64,000 nt of DNA from Eubacteriales bacterium (lineage in GTDB: Bacteria; Bacillota; Clostridia; Oscillospirales; Oscillospiraceae), in contig JAUNQI010000014.1 of NCBI GenBank assembly GCA_030536255.1, positions 1 to 64,000 on the forward strand, in the 5' to 3' direction. Made by a program: the position numbers and the translations under genes. The notes beneath the pieces are model-generated. The model saw only the letters and a list, made by a program, of their open reading frames with translations. It did no database searches and was not told where the DNA came from. The number at the start of each line of letters is the position of its first letter. Within the stretch, counting starts at the first letter, position 1. Positions 9,458 through 18,060 of the stretch are shown piece after piece.

Positions 9458-9760
9458 GTCGTCTCAATTGGATAGAGTTTATCCGAAGCAAGATACCGAC
9501 CACTGCTTAAGCAGGAATGGCCAGACGGACAGCCGGGTCGAATGCCGATGAACCGCAGGTGCGGTGGCAACTTCTGTTGCCTTATTGATTGAGTTAAAAG
9601 CTCAAGTTTTATAAGTTGGTTACTATAAACCGATGCCCAAGCGCATACAAACTTGTGAAATGGTCAATAAGAGTAGTAAAAGTATCTATGCTATATAGAC
9701 TCTAAACCCATTGGGATCAGATTATGCCACGCTGAAGGTGGCTGCTGATGCTTTTTCATA
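9458..9760 (+). ncRNA. Large folded RNA element, HEARO/omega-RNA-like candidate
   Basis: About 300 nt with no reading frame but many clean hairpins. 9470-9484, 9503-9514, 9553-9564, 9566-9581, 9589-9605, 9618-9631 and 9633-9646 each close on themselves. A two-layer stem pairs 9716-9720 with 9745-9749 and 9726-9730 with 9738-9742. The element sits exactly between ATGA (9454-9457) and GGGC (9761-9764). From memory, these are the flanks reported for HEARO RNAs, the guide RNAs of IscB/IsrB nucleases in IS200/IS605-like elements. No nuclease gene is present, so it would be a solo, non-autonomous copy. The alternative is a long cis-acting leader of the polyamine transporter operon that starts at 9812. 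The fold is well supported; the family is a guess. Confidence 0.5.
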
Positions 9761-9761
9761 G

Positions 9762-9794
9762 GGCTGTATGCTGTTGTGCGTACAGCCTTATTTT
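9762..9794 (+). terminator. Terminator-like hairpin before potA2
   Basis: A 10-bp stem (9762-9771 with 9778-9787, one wobble), a 6-nt loop and a TTATTTT tail. It ends 18 bp before the ATG of the polyamine-type ATPase gene. It could end the upstream RNA or act as an attenuator for the operon. Confidence 0.65.
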
Positions 9795-9811
9795 GATGCG
9801 GAGAATGCGCT

Positions 9812-10930
9812 ATGAAAAAAGTAATTGAACTCAAGAATATCTCAAAGTCTTTCGACGGTGAAACAGTCCTCGATCATATCGATCTGGACATCTATGACAA
9901 TGAGTTTCTCACGCTGCTGGGGCCCTCCGGCTGCGGAAAAACAACCACTCTCCGCATTATCGGCGGCTTTGAAACGGCCGACGAAGGCGACGTTATATTT
10001 ATGGGCGAGAACATCAGCTCTTTTCCTCCTCACAAAAGGAACGTCAATACTGTCTTCCAGAGATATGCCCTGTTCCCTCATCTGAATGTGTTTGAAAATG
10101 TAGCTTTTCCTCTCCGCGAAAAGAAAACGCCCAAAAATGAGATTGAGACAAAAGTACACGAAATGCTTGATCTTGTAGCACTTACCGGCTTTGACAAGCG
10201 GTCAGTCTCCACGCTCTCCGGCGGACAGCAGCAGCGCGTTGCGATTGCCCGTGCGCTGATCTCCCATCCGAAGGTTCTGCTTCTCGATGAACCGCTTGCC
10301 GCACTTGACCTGAAGTTGCGTAAGGATATGCAGCAGGAACTGAAAAATATTCAGAAAACTACCGGTATTACTTTCGTTTTTGTTACCCACGATCAGGAAG
10401 AAGCGCTCTCCATGTCCGATACCGTTGTTGTTATGTCTGAAGGACAGATCCAGCAGATCGGTACTCCGATCGATGTATATAATGAGCCTACCAATGCTTT
10501 TGTTGCAGACTTTATCGGCGAAAGCAACATCCTTGACGGTATCATGCTCGCTGACCGCAAGGTATCCTTCTCCGGGCACATATTTGAATGTGTTGATGCA
10601 GGGTTCGGCGAGAAAGAGCCGGTCGATGTTGTTGTCCGTCCGGAGGATGTGGATATCGTTTCTGAGGAAAAGGGCATGCTTCGCGGCATCGTTACCTCCG
10701 TTACCTTCAAAGGCGTACACTATGAGATTATTGTTGATATCAACGGCTTCAAATGGATGATCCAGACCACGGACTTTGTTGATGTTGACGAGCATATCGG
10801 GCTTTACATTGAGCCGGATGCGATCCATATCATGAAGAAATCCAAATACTCCGGAATGTTCGGCGATTATTCTTCTTTCTCCAACGAACTGGATGAGCTG
10901 TCCGATGCGGAAAGCGAGATTGAAGAATGA
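9812..10930 (+). CDS. potA: Spermidine/putrescine ABC transporter ATP-binding protein (operon 2)
   Basis: A 372-residue full-length PotA. The nucleotide-binding domain has Walker [10 protein letters not shown] (about 37-45), [11 protein letters not shown] around the Q-loop, signature [13 protein letters not shown], Walker [13 protein letters not shown] and the switch histidine in [18 protein letters not shown]-type C-terminal domain follows ([13 protein letters not shown]), ending in an acidic tail. It energises polyamine import through the two permeases downstream. The start has GGAG nearby. It ends in a 4-bp ATGA overlap with the first permease. Unlike the ATPase of operon 1, it retains the regulatory domain. 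Confidence 0.94.
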   Translation: MKKVIELKNISKSFDGETVLDHIDLDIYDNEFLTLLGPSGCGKTTTLRIIGGFETADEGDVIFMGENISSFPPHKRNVNTVFQRYALFPHLNVFENVAFPLREKKTPKNEIETKVHEMLDLVALTGFDKRSVSTLSGGQQQRVAIARALISHPKVLLLDEPLAALDLKLRKDMQQELKNIQKTTGITFVFVTHDQEEALSMSDTVVVMSEGQIQQIGTPIDVYNEPTNAFVADFIGESNILDGIMLADRKVSFSGHIFECVDAGFGEKEPVDVVVRPEDVDIVSEEKGMLRGIVTSVTFKGVHYEIIVDINGFKWMIQTTDFVDVDEHIGLYIEPDAIHIMKKSKYSGMFGDYSSFSNELDELSDAESEIEE

Positions 10931-11811
10931 ACAGAAACTCTGTAAAACAGCGCTCAAATCTCATTGACCGTCTTGTTCTTGCTCCGTATAGCGTATGGGC
11001 CGTACTGTTCATCGTCATTCCGCTTCTTTTCGTAGCCTATTATGCGTTTACGGACACGAATTACTGCTTTACCTTTGATAATATCTCCCGCTTTTTCACT
11101 GCGACCTCCTCGATTACAGACATCGCGACCGGTGAAGCAAAAGAGGTGCACACCTATCTTCTCATTTTCTGGCGTTCCCTCAGACTTGCCGTTATCTCTA
11201 CTGTAATTTGCTTCCTCATGGGATACCCCATTGCCTACATTATTGCACGCGCCGCTCCCAAAACGCAGAAAACCATTATTACACTCGTTATGATTCCGAT
11301 GTGGATGAACTTTCTGATCCGTACCTACGCATGGATGACCATTCTGCAGGATACCGGAATATTCAACGGTTTTCTCGGGCTGATCGGTCTGAAGCCGGTA
11401 CATATCATCGGTACCGAAGCTGCTGTCGTCATCGGAATGGTGTATGACTATTTCCCTTATATGGTTATGCCGATCTATTCCGTTCTTGCCAAGATGGACA
11501 CCCGGCTTATCGAAGCTGCCTATGATCTTGGATGTAACAGCACCGGAGTCCTCCGACGCGTTATATGGCCGCTCTCTCTCCCGGGCGTCATCTCCGGGAC
11601 AACAATGGTGCTGATCCCGTCCATCTCCACTTTCTATATCTCGCAGAAGCTCGGCAACGGAAAATTCTACCTGATAGGCGACGCTATCGAGGGACAGTAT
11701 GTGGCAAACAATCTGCACTTTGCTGCCGCTATTGCGCTCATTCTCATGCTCATTCTTCTTGTTTGCATGGCAGTAATGCAGCGCTACGCAGAGCGCAAGG
11801 CTTACGCGTAA
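10927..11811 (+). CDS. potB: Spermidine/putrescine ABC transporter permease PotB
   Basis: A 294-residue membrane permease. The first helix ([20 protein letters not shown]) and the long external segment before helix 2 are typical of PotB. The cytoplasmic EAA-type loop [21 protein letters not shown] contacts the ATPase. It overlaps potA by 4 bp and is followed 13 bp later by potC with a strong AGGAGGAGG site. It works as a heterodimer with PotC in the plasma membrane. Confidence 0.93.
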   Translation: MNRNSVKQRSNLIDRLVLAPYSVWAVLFIVIPLLFVAYYAFTDTNYCFTFDNISRFFTATSSITDIATGEAKEVHTYLLIFWRSLRLAVISTVICFLMGYPIAYIIARAAPKTQKTIITLVMIPMWMNFLIRTYAWMTILQDTGIFNGFLGLIGLKPVHIIGTEAAVVIGMVYDYFPYMVMPIYSVLAKMDTRLIEAAYDLGCNSTGVLRRVIWPLSLPGVISGTTMVLIPSISTFYISQKLGNGKFYLIGDAIEGQYVANNLHFAAAIALILMLILLVCMAVMQRYAERKAYA

Positions 11812-11824
11812 GGAGGAGGACACG

Positions 11825-12637
11825 ATGAAAACCGCTTCCAGAATATACACAGCTATTATCATGCTGTTTCTTTTCGCCCCGATAGCGATCCTTCTTGTAT
11901 TCTCATTCAACGAATCCAAGAGCCTTTCCGTTTTTTCCGGTTTTTCGCTTAAGTGGTACAAAGAGCTCTTCAACGATTCCTCAACGCTTTCCGCCGTAAA
12001 AAATACCATCATCCTTGCACTCTCCGCCGCAGCGATTTCCACCGTAATGGGTACCGCCGCAGCAGTCGGCATCAACAAGCTCAGAAACAAATACATCCGG
12101 GCTGCTATGGATTCCGTAACAAACATCCCAATGACGAACCCGGATATTATCACCGGTATCTCTCTGATGCTGATGTTCGTATTTGTCGGACGCCTTTTCG
12201 GTTCCGCTACCAGCCTCAATTTCTGGACAATGCTCATTGCGCATATCACGTTCTGTCTCCCTTATGTCATTTTGCAGGTCCTTCCGAAGCTGCAGCAGAT
12301 GGATAAGTCTCTGCCGGAAGCGGCAATGGATCTGGGATGCACTCCTCTGAGCGCTTTTATCAAAGTCGTTATCCCGGAGATCATGCCCGGTATCATAACA
12401 GGTCTGATCATGGCCTTCACGCTCTCGCTCGACGATTTCGTGATCTCATACTTTACCGTCGGCAACGACTTTCAGACCCTTCCGATCCGCATCTACAATA
12501 TGACAAAGAAGACCGTTACTCCCAAGATGTATGCCCTTGCCACGCTGATCTTTTTCACGATTCTGTCACTGCTTCTGCTGTCAAATCTCTCTGACAGCAG
12601 TGAAGCTAAACCCAAGCGCCGCCGCAAAGACCGCTGA
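11825..12637 (+). CDS. potC: Spermidine/putrescine ABC transporter permease PotC
   Basis: A 270-residue permease with six hydrophobic helices, the PotC start pattern LVFSFNESKSLSVFSGFSLKWYKELF, the loop LPEAAMDLGCTPLSAFIKVVIPEI and the FTLSLDDFVISYFTVG signature. A basic C-terminus (KPKRRRKDR) lies in the cytosol. The strong AGGAGGAGG ribosome site just upstream suggests efficient translation. It forms the transport channel with PotB. Confidence 0.94.
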   Translation: MKTASRIYTAIIMLFLFAPIAILLVFSFNESKSLSVFSGFSLKWYKELFNDSSTLSAVKNTIILALSAAAISTVMGTAAAVGINKLRNKYIRAAMDSVTNIPMTNPDIITGISLMLMFVFVGRLFGSATSLNFWTMLIAHITFCLPYVILQVLPKLQQMDKSLPEAAMDLGCTPLSAFIKVVIPEIMPGIITGLIMAFTLSLDDFVISYFTVGNDFQTLPIRIYNMTKKTVTPKMYALATLIFFTILSLLLLSNLSDSSEAKPKRRRKDR

Positions 12638-12672
12638 GATTATTTTGTATTTTTTTATTGGAGGATTACCAA

Positions 12673-13782
12673 ATGAAAAAAATGATCACGATTGCTCTTG
12701 CCGTATGCCTGTTTGCGTTATGCCTTGCCGGCTGCGGTGCCAAGAAAGAAACCCTTACCCTTAATGTTTATAACTGGGGCGAATATATCTCTGACGGTTC
12801 TGAAGGTTCGCTTGACACTGTGAAAGCCTTTGAAGAATGGTATAAGAAGACTTACGGAACAACCGTTAAAGTCAACTACACCACCTATGCCAGCAACGAA
12901 GACATGTACAACAAGCTTGCCAGCGGTGCTGTAAGCTATGATGTTATCATTCCCTCCGATTACATGATTGCCCGTATGGAAGAAGAAGGAATGCTTCTCC
13001 CGCTGAATTTTGACAACATTCCCAACTATCAGTATATCGATGAAAACTTCCGCGGACTGTATTATGACCCGGATAACAAATACTCCGTACCCTATACCTA
13101 CGGTGTTGTCGGCGTTATCTACAATGCGAACGTAGTAGACGAAGCGGACGCACAGGGATGGGATCTCATGTGGAACGAGAAATATTCCGGAAATATCCTG
13201 CAGTTCAACAACTCCCGCGATGCTTTTGCAACCGCACAGTACAAGCTGGGACTTGACGTCAACTCCACGTCTCATGAAGACTGGGACAAAGCTCTCGCCG
13301 AGCTGCAGAAGCAGAACCCGCTCGTAAAGAGCTATGTCATGGATGAAATCTACAATATGATGGAATCCGGTGAAGCTGCAATCAGCTCCTATTATGCCGG
13401 CGATTACTTTACAATGCTGGATAACCAGGCAGAAGATGTGGATCTTCGATTCTACTACCCCGATGCAACGAACTACTTCTTTGATGCCATGTGCATTCCC
13501 TCCTGCTGCCAGAACAAGGATCTGGCCGAATGCTTCATCAACTATATGCTCAGTGAAGAGGCCGCTGTAGCCAACGCCGAATATATCTGCTATGCAAGTC
13601 CCAACAGCCTTGTCTATGAGAACGAAGGCTATATCGACGACATGGGCGAAGAGGCGATTGAGATTCTTTATCCCGAGCTCAGCGACTTTGCAGCAATGTA
13701 CAATCAATATGCCTACCGCAATCTTGACGCAGATATGCTTTCCTATATCAACACGCTGTGGGAAACTTTGAAAATAGGCTGA
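12673..13782 (+). CDS. potD: Spermidine/putrescine-binding lipoprotein PotD
   Basis: A 369-residue lipoprotein. The signal peptide ends in LCLAGC, a good lipobox, so it is anchored outside the membrane. The mature start LTLNVYNWGEYISDG contains the NWxEY motif of PotD polyamine binding proteins, followed by YDVIIPSDYMIARMEEEG and YYDPDNKYSVPYTYG. ATG at 12673 has GGAGG at a good distance; an ATG at 12658 lies before that site and is rejected. It captures polyamines for PotABC and closes the operon, followed by a strong hairpin. Confidence 0.94.
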   Translation: MKKMITIALAVCLFALCLAGCGAKKETLTLNVYNWGEYISDGSEGSLDTVKAFEEWYKKTYGTTVKVNYTTYASNEDMYNKLASGAVSYDVIIPSDYMIARMEEEGMLLPLNFDNIPNYQYIDENFRGLYYDPDNKYSVPYTYGVVGVIYNANVVDEADAQGWDLMWNEKYSGNILQFNNSRDAFATAQYKLGLDVNSTSHEDWDKALAELQKQNPLVKSYVMDEIYNMMESGEAAISSYYAGDYFTMLDNQAEDVDLRFYYPDATNYFFDAMCIPSCCQNKDLAECFINYMLSEEAAVANAEYICYASPNSLVYENEGYIDDMGEEAIEILYPELSDFAAMYNQYAYRNLDADMLSYINTLWETLKIG

Positions 13783-13814
13783 GAAAAGTTGAAAAGAATA
13801 TAATGATATAAAGC

Positions 13815-13851
13815 TAAGGGACTGTACCAAATCGATTGATACAGTCCCTTA
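13815..13851. terminator. Hairpin terminator between convergent potD and hexokinase genes
   Basis: A perfect 12-bp stem (13815-13826 with 13840-13851) and a 13-nt loop lie between two convergent genes. The tails are AT-rich rather than pure T on either side, so it probably acts in both directions with moderate strength. Confidence 0.7.
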
Positions 13852-13951
13852 AATTATATATTGAAATTATGATTTTCATAATTGAGAGAAATTATTTTTT
13901 CTACAAATACTCAATTACGATCCTGTGGAAGCCGGGGAATCCGGTTTACTA

Positions 13952-15229
13952 TTAATTCAAAAGCGCAGCGACAGCGGAACCGGGAAGTGTTGTTTCATTT
14001 CCGACTACGATTTCCGCAAATCTGGGTTCTTCTCTTTCTGAAATCTCCTTCAGGCATTTTTTAAGTTCCGGAAGGAAGTATGTGCTTCTGGAGATCAGAG
14101 AACCTTCCGCACAGACGCACATCGGGCAATCAGGAGTTTTCCCGGAATCATTCAGCAGCATGATTGCCAGAATAACCGACGCCATGCAATGGGCAGATCT
14201 TCTGAATACCGCCTTTGCAATTTCCGAAGCGATTTCAAGCTCTTCCGCAGATCCGAAAATATTCTCAGAGTCGATTCCCTGCGCCCACTCATCGGCGAGC
14301 CTTCCCCCTATTTTTTCAGAAATGGCTTCCAGTTTCCCTTTAACCGCTTCTGAGAAGAGTTGATCCCCAACCGCCGCTTTAAAGGCCGCAGCGCAAATCT
14401 TACCGACATAGACACCGGAGCACATTTTTTCCATCGGTTTTTCTCCGGGATTATGGCTTGCGGCATCAACTGCAAGATCCACGTCTCCTGAAGGAATTCC
14501 GGAAAAGGCACCGCATTCAAAGTTTATCAGCATCTTTCCGCTGCCGCTGAGATCAAGCTTTGAGATTTTTTCATAAGATGCAGAAGCGCAGGTATTGATG
14601 CCCGTTCCGCAGATCATCCCGACAAAATCACTGTATCTGCTAACATCTATCGCGGCAGAACCGCCAAGAAGCGCTGCAACCGTATCATTCAGAATGAGGA
14701 CTCTTTTTCCGGGGAAACCGCGCTGAGCCAAAGCAGAAGATAGGGCCTCTCCGACCAGTTTTCCTTCACAGCCGGTAACCACGACTTCTTTGTCGATACG
14801 GTTAACGATCCCGTCAACATTCGGCGTGATTTCCGCGTCATAAGAGAAACAGAAGCCAACCGTATCCGCTTCAGAAGCGACAGGAACCAAGGAGTCCGCA
14901 ACAAAAGCGATAAACTCATCCCATGTAACAGGCTTATCGGTTCCCGGCATTTTTGCCTTGAAAAGGTTCGAAATGCTGCAGCCGGACTCATTAAAGGATG
15001 CGAGCGCGCAGCGGTAATTCGTTCCTCCGGCATCAATAACCATCACCGGCTTATTCATAGGAGGAGTATCCATCCCTTTCAGGAACGTAGGGATCATCGG
15101 CATATCCACAATATTGCCTGCAAGACCGGAAAGCATATTTTCCAGCATTTTCGGGGCAATTATTTCAGGAGATATCGCCTCCGGATCCAGACCGTGCTTC
15201 TTAATAAATTCCTGTGCTGCTTTGTTCAT
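13952..15229 (-). CDS. Hexokinase family sugar kinase
   Basis: A 425-residue protein of the eukaryotic-type hexokinase family, which occurs in some anaerobic bacteria. It phosphorylates glucose or a similar hexose with ATP. Phosphate 1 motif is VIDAGGTNYR (hexokinases have DLGGTNFR). The catalytic region has LNDTVAALL with the base aspartate, the adenosine-site loop is CGTGINTCAS, and NFECGAFSG matches the INMEWGAF motif of the family. AGAGG precedes the start. Sugar specificity cannot be told. It is monocistronic and shares a terminator region with potD. Confidence 0.85.
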   Translation of the reverse strand: MNKAAQEFIKKHGLDPEAISPEIIAPKMLENMLSGLAGNIVDMPMIPTFLKGMDTPPMNKPVMVIDAGGTNYRCALASFNESGCSISNLFKAKMPGTDKPVTWDEFIAFVADSLVPVASEADTVGFCFSYDAEITPNVDGIVNRIDKEVVVTGCEGKLVGEALSSALAQRGFPGKRVLILNDTVAALLGGSAAIDVSRYSDFVGMICGTGINTCASASYEKISKLDLSGSGKMLINFECGAFSGIPSGDVDLAVDAASHNPGEKPMEKMCSGVYVGKICAAAFKAAVGDQLFSEAVKGKLEAISEKIGGRLADEWAQGIDSENIFGSAEELEIASEIAKAVFRRSAHCMASVILAIMLLNDSGKTPDCPMCVCAEGSLISRSTYFLPELKKCLKEISEREEPRFAEIVVGNETTLPGSAVAALLN

Positions 15230-15333
15230 TACTGCTGTTCCTCTCTGATAAAGTGAAGAAATTGTTCATTTTGTGATTTATATCAGTATACCATTATTAA
15301 TAAAAAATATAAAGCTGTTTTCTCCGAAAAAAA

Positions 15334-15400
15334 TTGAAGCCGGAGTTATCTTGTGATAAGATAATTTATTATCGAACAATCTGTTTGGAATTAATCCAAA
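15334..15400 (+). promoter_or_regulatory. Promoter and two operator-like dyads upstream of gpr
   Basis: TTGAAG (15334-15339), 17-bp spacer and TAAGAT (15357-15362) form a fair sigma-A promoter. A perfect 7-5-7 dyad (TTATCTT, GTGAT, AAGATAA; 15346-15364) covers the -10 box. A second perfect 6-5-6 dyad (TTTGGA, ATTAA, TCCAAA; 15384-15400) lies between the start point and the SD. This layout suggests control by one or two repressors. Confidence 0.5.
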
Positions 15401-15418
15401 CTCTATTCGGAGGGAGAA

Positions 15419-16420
15419 ATGGCTGAACCATATATTGCAGCAGATAACCGCTATAATCGAAGCGGTTTTTACAGAAGATGCGGCAACAGCGGCATCCTGC
15501 TTCCGAGGCTGTCACTCGGATTATGGCATAATTTCGGTAACATTACCCCCTTTGCTACCCAACAGAGCATACTCAGGACAGCCTTTGACAACGGGATCAC
15601 TCACTTTGATCTCGCAAACAACTATGGGCCTCCCTACGGCGAAGCGGAACGAAACTTCGGCATCCACATGGACCGCGACTGGCACAAATACCGCGATGAG
15701 CTTATTATCTCTACAAAAGCCGGATATGACATGTGGCCGGGCCCGTACGGAACTTTCGGAAGCAGAAAATCTCTCATTGCAAGCGCAGACCAGAGCCTGA
15801 AAAGAATGCATCTGGACTATGTGGATATTTTTTATCATCACAGGCCCGATCCGGACACGCCTCTGGAAGAGACCATGGGGGCACTGAAAACCATCGTGGA
15901 TTCCGGAAGAGCGCTGTATGCCGGGATATCCAATTATCCCGATGAGCTGGCCCGAAAAGCCGCAGAGATCATGGAAGGGCTCGGCACTCCCCTGCTGATC
16001 TGCCAATCCAGATACAATCTTTTCAACAGGACCATCGAGAACGGACTTCTTGACACCCTGAAGGAAAAAGGAGTCGGCTGCATTGCATTTCAGCCGCTCT
16101 CCGGAGGCATTTTAACGGATAAGTATATCCACGGCATCCCCGCAGATTCCAGAGCAGGCCATGATCCCAGATACCTCAAGCCGAATATGATCACCGATGA
16201 TAAAATTGCGAAGGTCATTCAGCTGAACCGGATCGCCACAGAGCGCGGACAAACCATGGCCCAGCTTGCTTTGCAATGGGATCTGAGGAGGGAAGATATC
16301 ACCTCCGTTCTGGTCGGTGCCAGCAGACCGGAGCAGATTTCCGAAAATCTTCATACGCTGGAGCTGGATCCTCTAACCGACGGAGAGCTGGAAGAGATCA
16401 ATAAAATACTGGCGCAGTAA
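15419..16420 (+). CDS. gpr: L-glyceraldehyde 3-phosphate reductase (YghZ-type aldo/keto reductase)
   Basis: A 333-residue aldo/keto reductase closely resembling E. coli YghZ/Gpr along its length: YRRCGxSG start, SLGLWHNFG, THFDLANNYGPPYGEAE, ELIISTKAGYDMWPGPYG, YVDIFYHHRPDPDTPLEETM and VLVGASRPEQI. The catalytic tetrad is visible as Asp and Tyr in DLANNY, Lys in STKAG and His in YHHRPD. It uses NADPH, bound by the C-terminal VGASRPEQI motif, and is thought to detoxify L-glyceraldehyde 3-phosphate and methylglyoxal-like compounds. GGAGGG precedes the ATG. Confidence 0.92.
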   Translation: MAEPYIAADNRYNRSGFYRRCGNSGILLPRLSLGLWHNFGNITPFATQQSILRTAFDNGITHFDLANNYGPPYGEAERNFGIHMDRDWHKYRDELIISTKAGYDMWPGPYGTFGSRKSLIASADQSLKRMHLDYVDIFYHHRPDPDTPLEETMGALKTIVDSGRALYAGISNYPDELARKAAEIMEGLGTPLLICQSRYNLFNRTIENGLLDTLKEKGVGCIAFQPLSGGILTDKYIHGIPADSRAGHDPRYLKPNMITDDKIAKVIQLNRIATERGQTMAQLALQWDLRREDITSVLVGASRPEQISENLHTLELDPLTDGELEEINKILAQ

Positions 16421-16438
16421 ACACAGGTCGTTAACAAC

Positions 16439-17200
16439 ATGAATATTTCATTTACTACCTATCTCATCGTCTGTCCTTTTGTTTTTCTTGCCGGTTTTGT
16501 TGATGCAATCGCCGGAGGAGGCGGTATTATCTCGCTTCCGGTTTATATGATTGCCGGTCTTCCTGTACACAATGCTCTGGCAACGAACAAGCTCAGTTCA
16601 TCGTTTGGTTCCGCTACCGCCACCTACCGCTACTGGAAAAGCGGTTACATCAAATGGAAACAGACAATTTTCTGTATTGTCTGCGCATTCGCCGGGTCTT
16701 CACTCGGCGCAAAGTGCGCTCTGATGATCGATGACCGGTTCTTTAGAATCATCATGCTGATCGTCATCCCGGTCACCGCAGCTTTTCTTCTTTTCCGGAA
16801 AGGTGTTCTCAATGAGAAAGAGCCTTACGGCCTCATTAAGACGATCATCATATCCTGTATCATCGCCTTTTTCATCGGGTTTTATGACGGAATATACGGT
16901 CCCGGAACAGGCACTTTTCTTCTGATTTTACTGACAGGAACTGCGAGGATAACACTCCGGGAAGCAAACGGAACCGCCAAAGCAATCAATTTTGCTTCAA
17001 ACATCTCCGCTCTTACCGTATATCTGCTTAATTCAGCGGTCATCTTTCCTCTCGGCTTAGCGGCAGGAGCATTCAATCTGGCCGGTTCCTATCTCGGAAC
17101 AAAATGCTTTGATAAAGGCGGCGTAAAGATCGTTAAACCGGTTATGTTTTTTGTACTTGCCGTGTTCTTCATTAAAATCATTGTTGAACTCATTGGATGA
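16439..17200 (+). CDS. TauE/SafE-family membrane permease
   Basis: A 253-residue multi-pass membrane protein of the TauE/SafE (DUF81) family of sulfonate, sulfite or organic anion exporters. Two family repeats are visible: AGFVDAIAGGGGIISLPVYMIAGLP with ATNKLSSSFGSATATYRY near the N-terminus, and GFYDGIYGPGTGTFLLILL with EANGTAKAINFASN in the second half. It starts 18 bp after gpr without a clear SD, so it is probably translated from the same mRNA. The substrate is unknown. Confidence 0.9.
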   Translation: MNISFTTYLIVCPFVFLAGFVDAIAGGGGIISLPVYMIAGLPVHNALATNKLSSSFGSATATYRYWKSGYIKWKQTIFCIVCAFAGSSLGAKCALMIDDRFFRIIMLIVIPVTAAFLLFRKGVLNEKEPYGLIKTIIISCIIAFFIGFYDGIYGPGTGTFLLILLTGTARITLREANGTAKAINFASNISALTVYLLNSAVIFPLGLAAGAFNLAGSYLGTKCFDKGGVKIVKPVMFFVLAVFFIKIIVELIG

Positions 17201-17213
17201 CTAAGAGAAAAAA

Positions 17214-17252
17214 GGTCAGCCCCGGATAATAATCCGAAGCTGGCCGATTTTT
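17214..17252 (+). terminator. Rho-independent terminator after TauE/SafE gene
   Basis: GGTCAGC (17214-17220) pairs with GCTGGCC (17239-17245) and encloses an inner CCGGAT/ATCCG helix. GATTTTTG follows. It ends the gpr-tauE transcript. Confidence 0.8.
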
Positions 17253-17280
17253 GTTTCAGTGTTTTTCGTGTTGCAAAGCG

Positions 17281-17317
17281 AAATAAAAACGCCTTCTGCC
17301 ACAAAGACAGAAGACGT
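17281..17317 (-). terminator. Rho-independent terminator of the tRNA operon
   Basis: On the minus strand a 10-bp stem (17308-17317 with 17289-17298, one wobble) is followed by TTTTTATTT, immediately downstream of tRNA-Cys. Confidence 0.85.
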
Positions 17318-17321
17318 ATTT

Positions 17322-17396
17322 TGGAGGCGCCACCCGGATTTGGACCGGGGAGTCGCGGATTTGCAGTCCGCTGCCTTACCACTTGGCTATGGCGCC
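17322..17396 (-). tRNA. tRNA-Cys (GCA)
   Basis: A 75-nt cloverleaf with acceptor stem GGCGCC/GGCGCC. The anticodon loop CTGCAAA is set in the stem GCGGA/TCCGC, giving anticodon GCA. The CCA end is encoded. It is the last gene of a four-tRNA operon and is followed by a terminator. Confidence 0.95.
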
Positions 17397-17402
17397 TTAT
17401 GG

Positions 17403-17437
17403 AATATGCGGGCAAACAAATTATTTACCCGCATATT
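17403..17437. repeat. Perfect 10-bp hairpin between tRNA-Gly and tRNA-Cys
   Basis: AATATGCGGG (17403-17412) and CCCGCATATT (17428-17437) are exact inverted repeats in the spacer between two tRNA genes. In the precursor RNA this would form a stem that could guide processing by RNases or partly terminate transcription. Confidence 0.7.
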
Positions 17438-17439
17438 GT

Positions 17440-17515
17440 TGGAGCGGCTTACGAGGCTCGAACTCGCTACCTCCACCTTGGCAAGGTGGCGCTCTACCGG
17501 ATGAGCTAAAGCCGC
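17440..17515 (-). tRNA. tRNA-Gly (GCC)
   Basis: A 76-nt cloverleaf with acceptor GCGGCTT/AAGCCGC, D-arm GCTC...GAGC and anticodon stem CCACC/GGTGG with loop TTGCCAA, hence anticodon GCC. CCA is encoded. Confidence 0.95.
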
Positions 17516-17519
17516 AGAG

Positions 17520-17592
<73 letters not shown>

Positions 17593-17607
17593 ATAATTTG
17601 CTGAAAG

Positions 17608-17681
17608 TGGAGACTACTGGACTCGAACCAGTGACCCCCTGCTTGTAAGGCAGGTGCTCTAACCAGCTGAGCTAAGCCTCC
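17608..17681 (-). tRNA. tRNA-Val (TAC)
   Basis: A 74-nt cloverleaf with acceptor GGAGGCT/AGTCTCC, anticodon stem CCTGC/GCAGG with loop CTTACAA, hence anticodon UAC, and T-loop GTTCGAGTC. CCA is not encoded. It is the first gene of the tRNA operon. Confidence 0.95.
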
Positions 17682-17697
17682 GTCAGACAGCTTGATT

Positions 17698-17726
17698 ATA
17701 ATACAAGAAAAAGAGAAATTTGTCAA
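17698..17726 (-). promoter_or_regulatory. Sigma-A promoter of the tRNA operon
   Basis: On the minus strand: TTGACA (17721-17726), 17-bp spacer, TATTAT (17698-17703), ending 17 bp before tRNA-Val. It fits a strong stable-RNA promoter. Confidence 0.85.
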
Positions 17727-17760
17727 GAAGAAATTTGGGAATTTGTAAAAAAATTTAATC

Positions 17761-18060
17761 TTAATTTTCTGCGGAATCCTCAAGCCTTCTGAACACGACT
17801 TCATAACCGCCCTTACCATACTGAAGGGAACGGTTAACGCGGCTGATCGTTGCGCTGGATGCACCTGTTTCCCCAAGGATGTCATTATAGATCATTCCCC
17901 TGTCCAGACATTCTGCAACCTGATAACGCTGTTCCATAGCTCCCAGCTCAGTGACCGTGCAAAGATCGTCAAAGAAATTCATGGCTTCCTCGAGAGTTTC
18001 AAGCGTCAGAATTGCTTCGTACATTTTTTTGTATCGTTCTTTTTTAGGTAGCTTATTCAT
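17761..18060 (-). CDS. YerC/YecD-type TrpR-like regulator
   Basis: A 99-residue helical DNA-binding protein of the TrpR superfamily, YerC/YecD branch, found in most Firmicutes. The family core is visible as FFDDLCTVTELGAMEQRYQVAECLDRG, then the helix-turn-helix YNDILGETGASSATISRVNRSLQYG with the ATISRVNR recognition helix. ATG at 18060 has AGGAGG nine bases upstream and is preferred to a TTG three codons earlier. The target is unknown; the protein is not the E. coli type tryptophan repressor in spite of the shared fold. Confidence 0.92.
   Translation of the reverse strand: MNKLPKKERYKKMYEAILTLETLEEAMNFFDDLCTVTELGAMEQRYQVAECLDRGMIYNDILGETGASSATISRVNRSLQYGKGGYEVVFRRLEDSAEN

Noticed and set aside
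17761..18060. Classical tryptophan repressor trpR
   Set aside because: The protein has the YerC/YecD pattern, and no trp genes are in the window.
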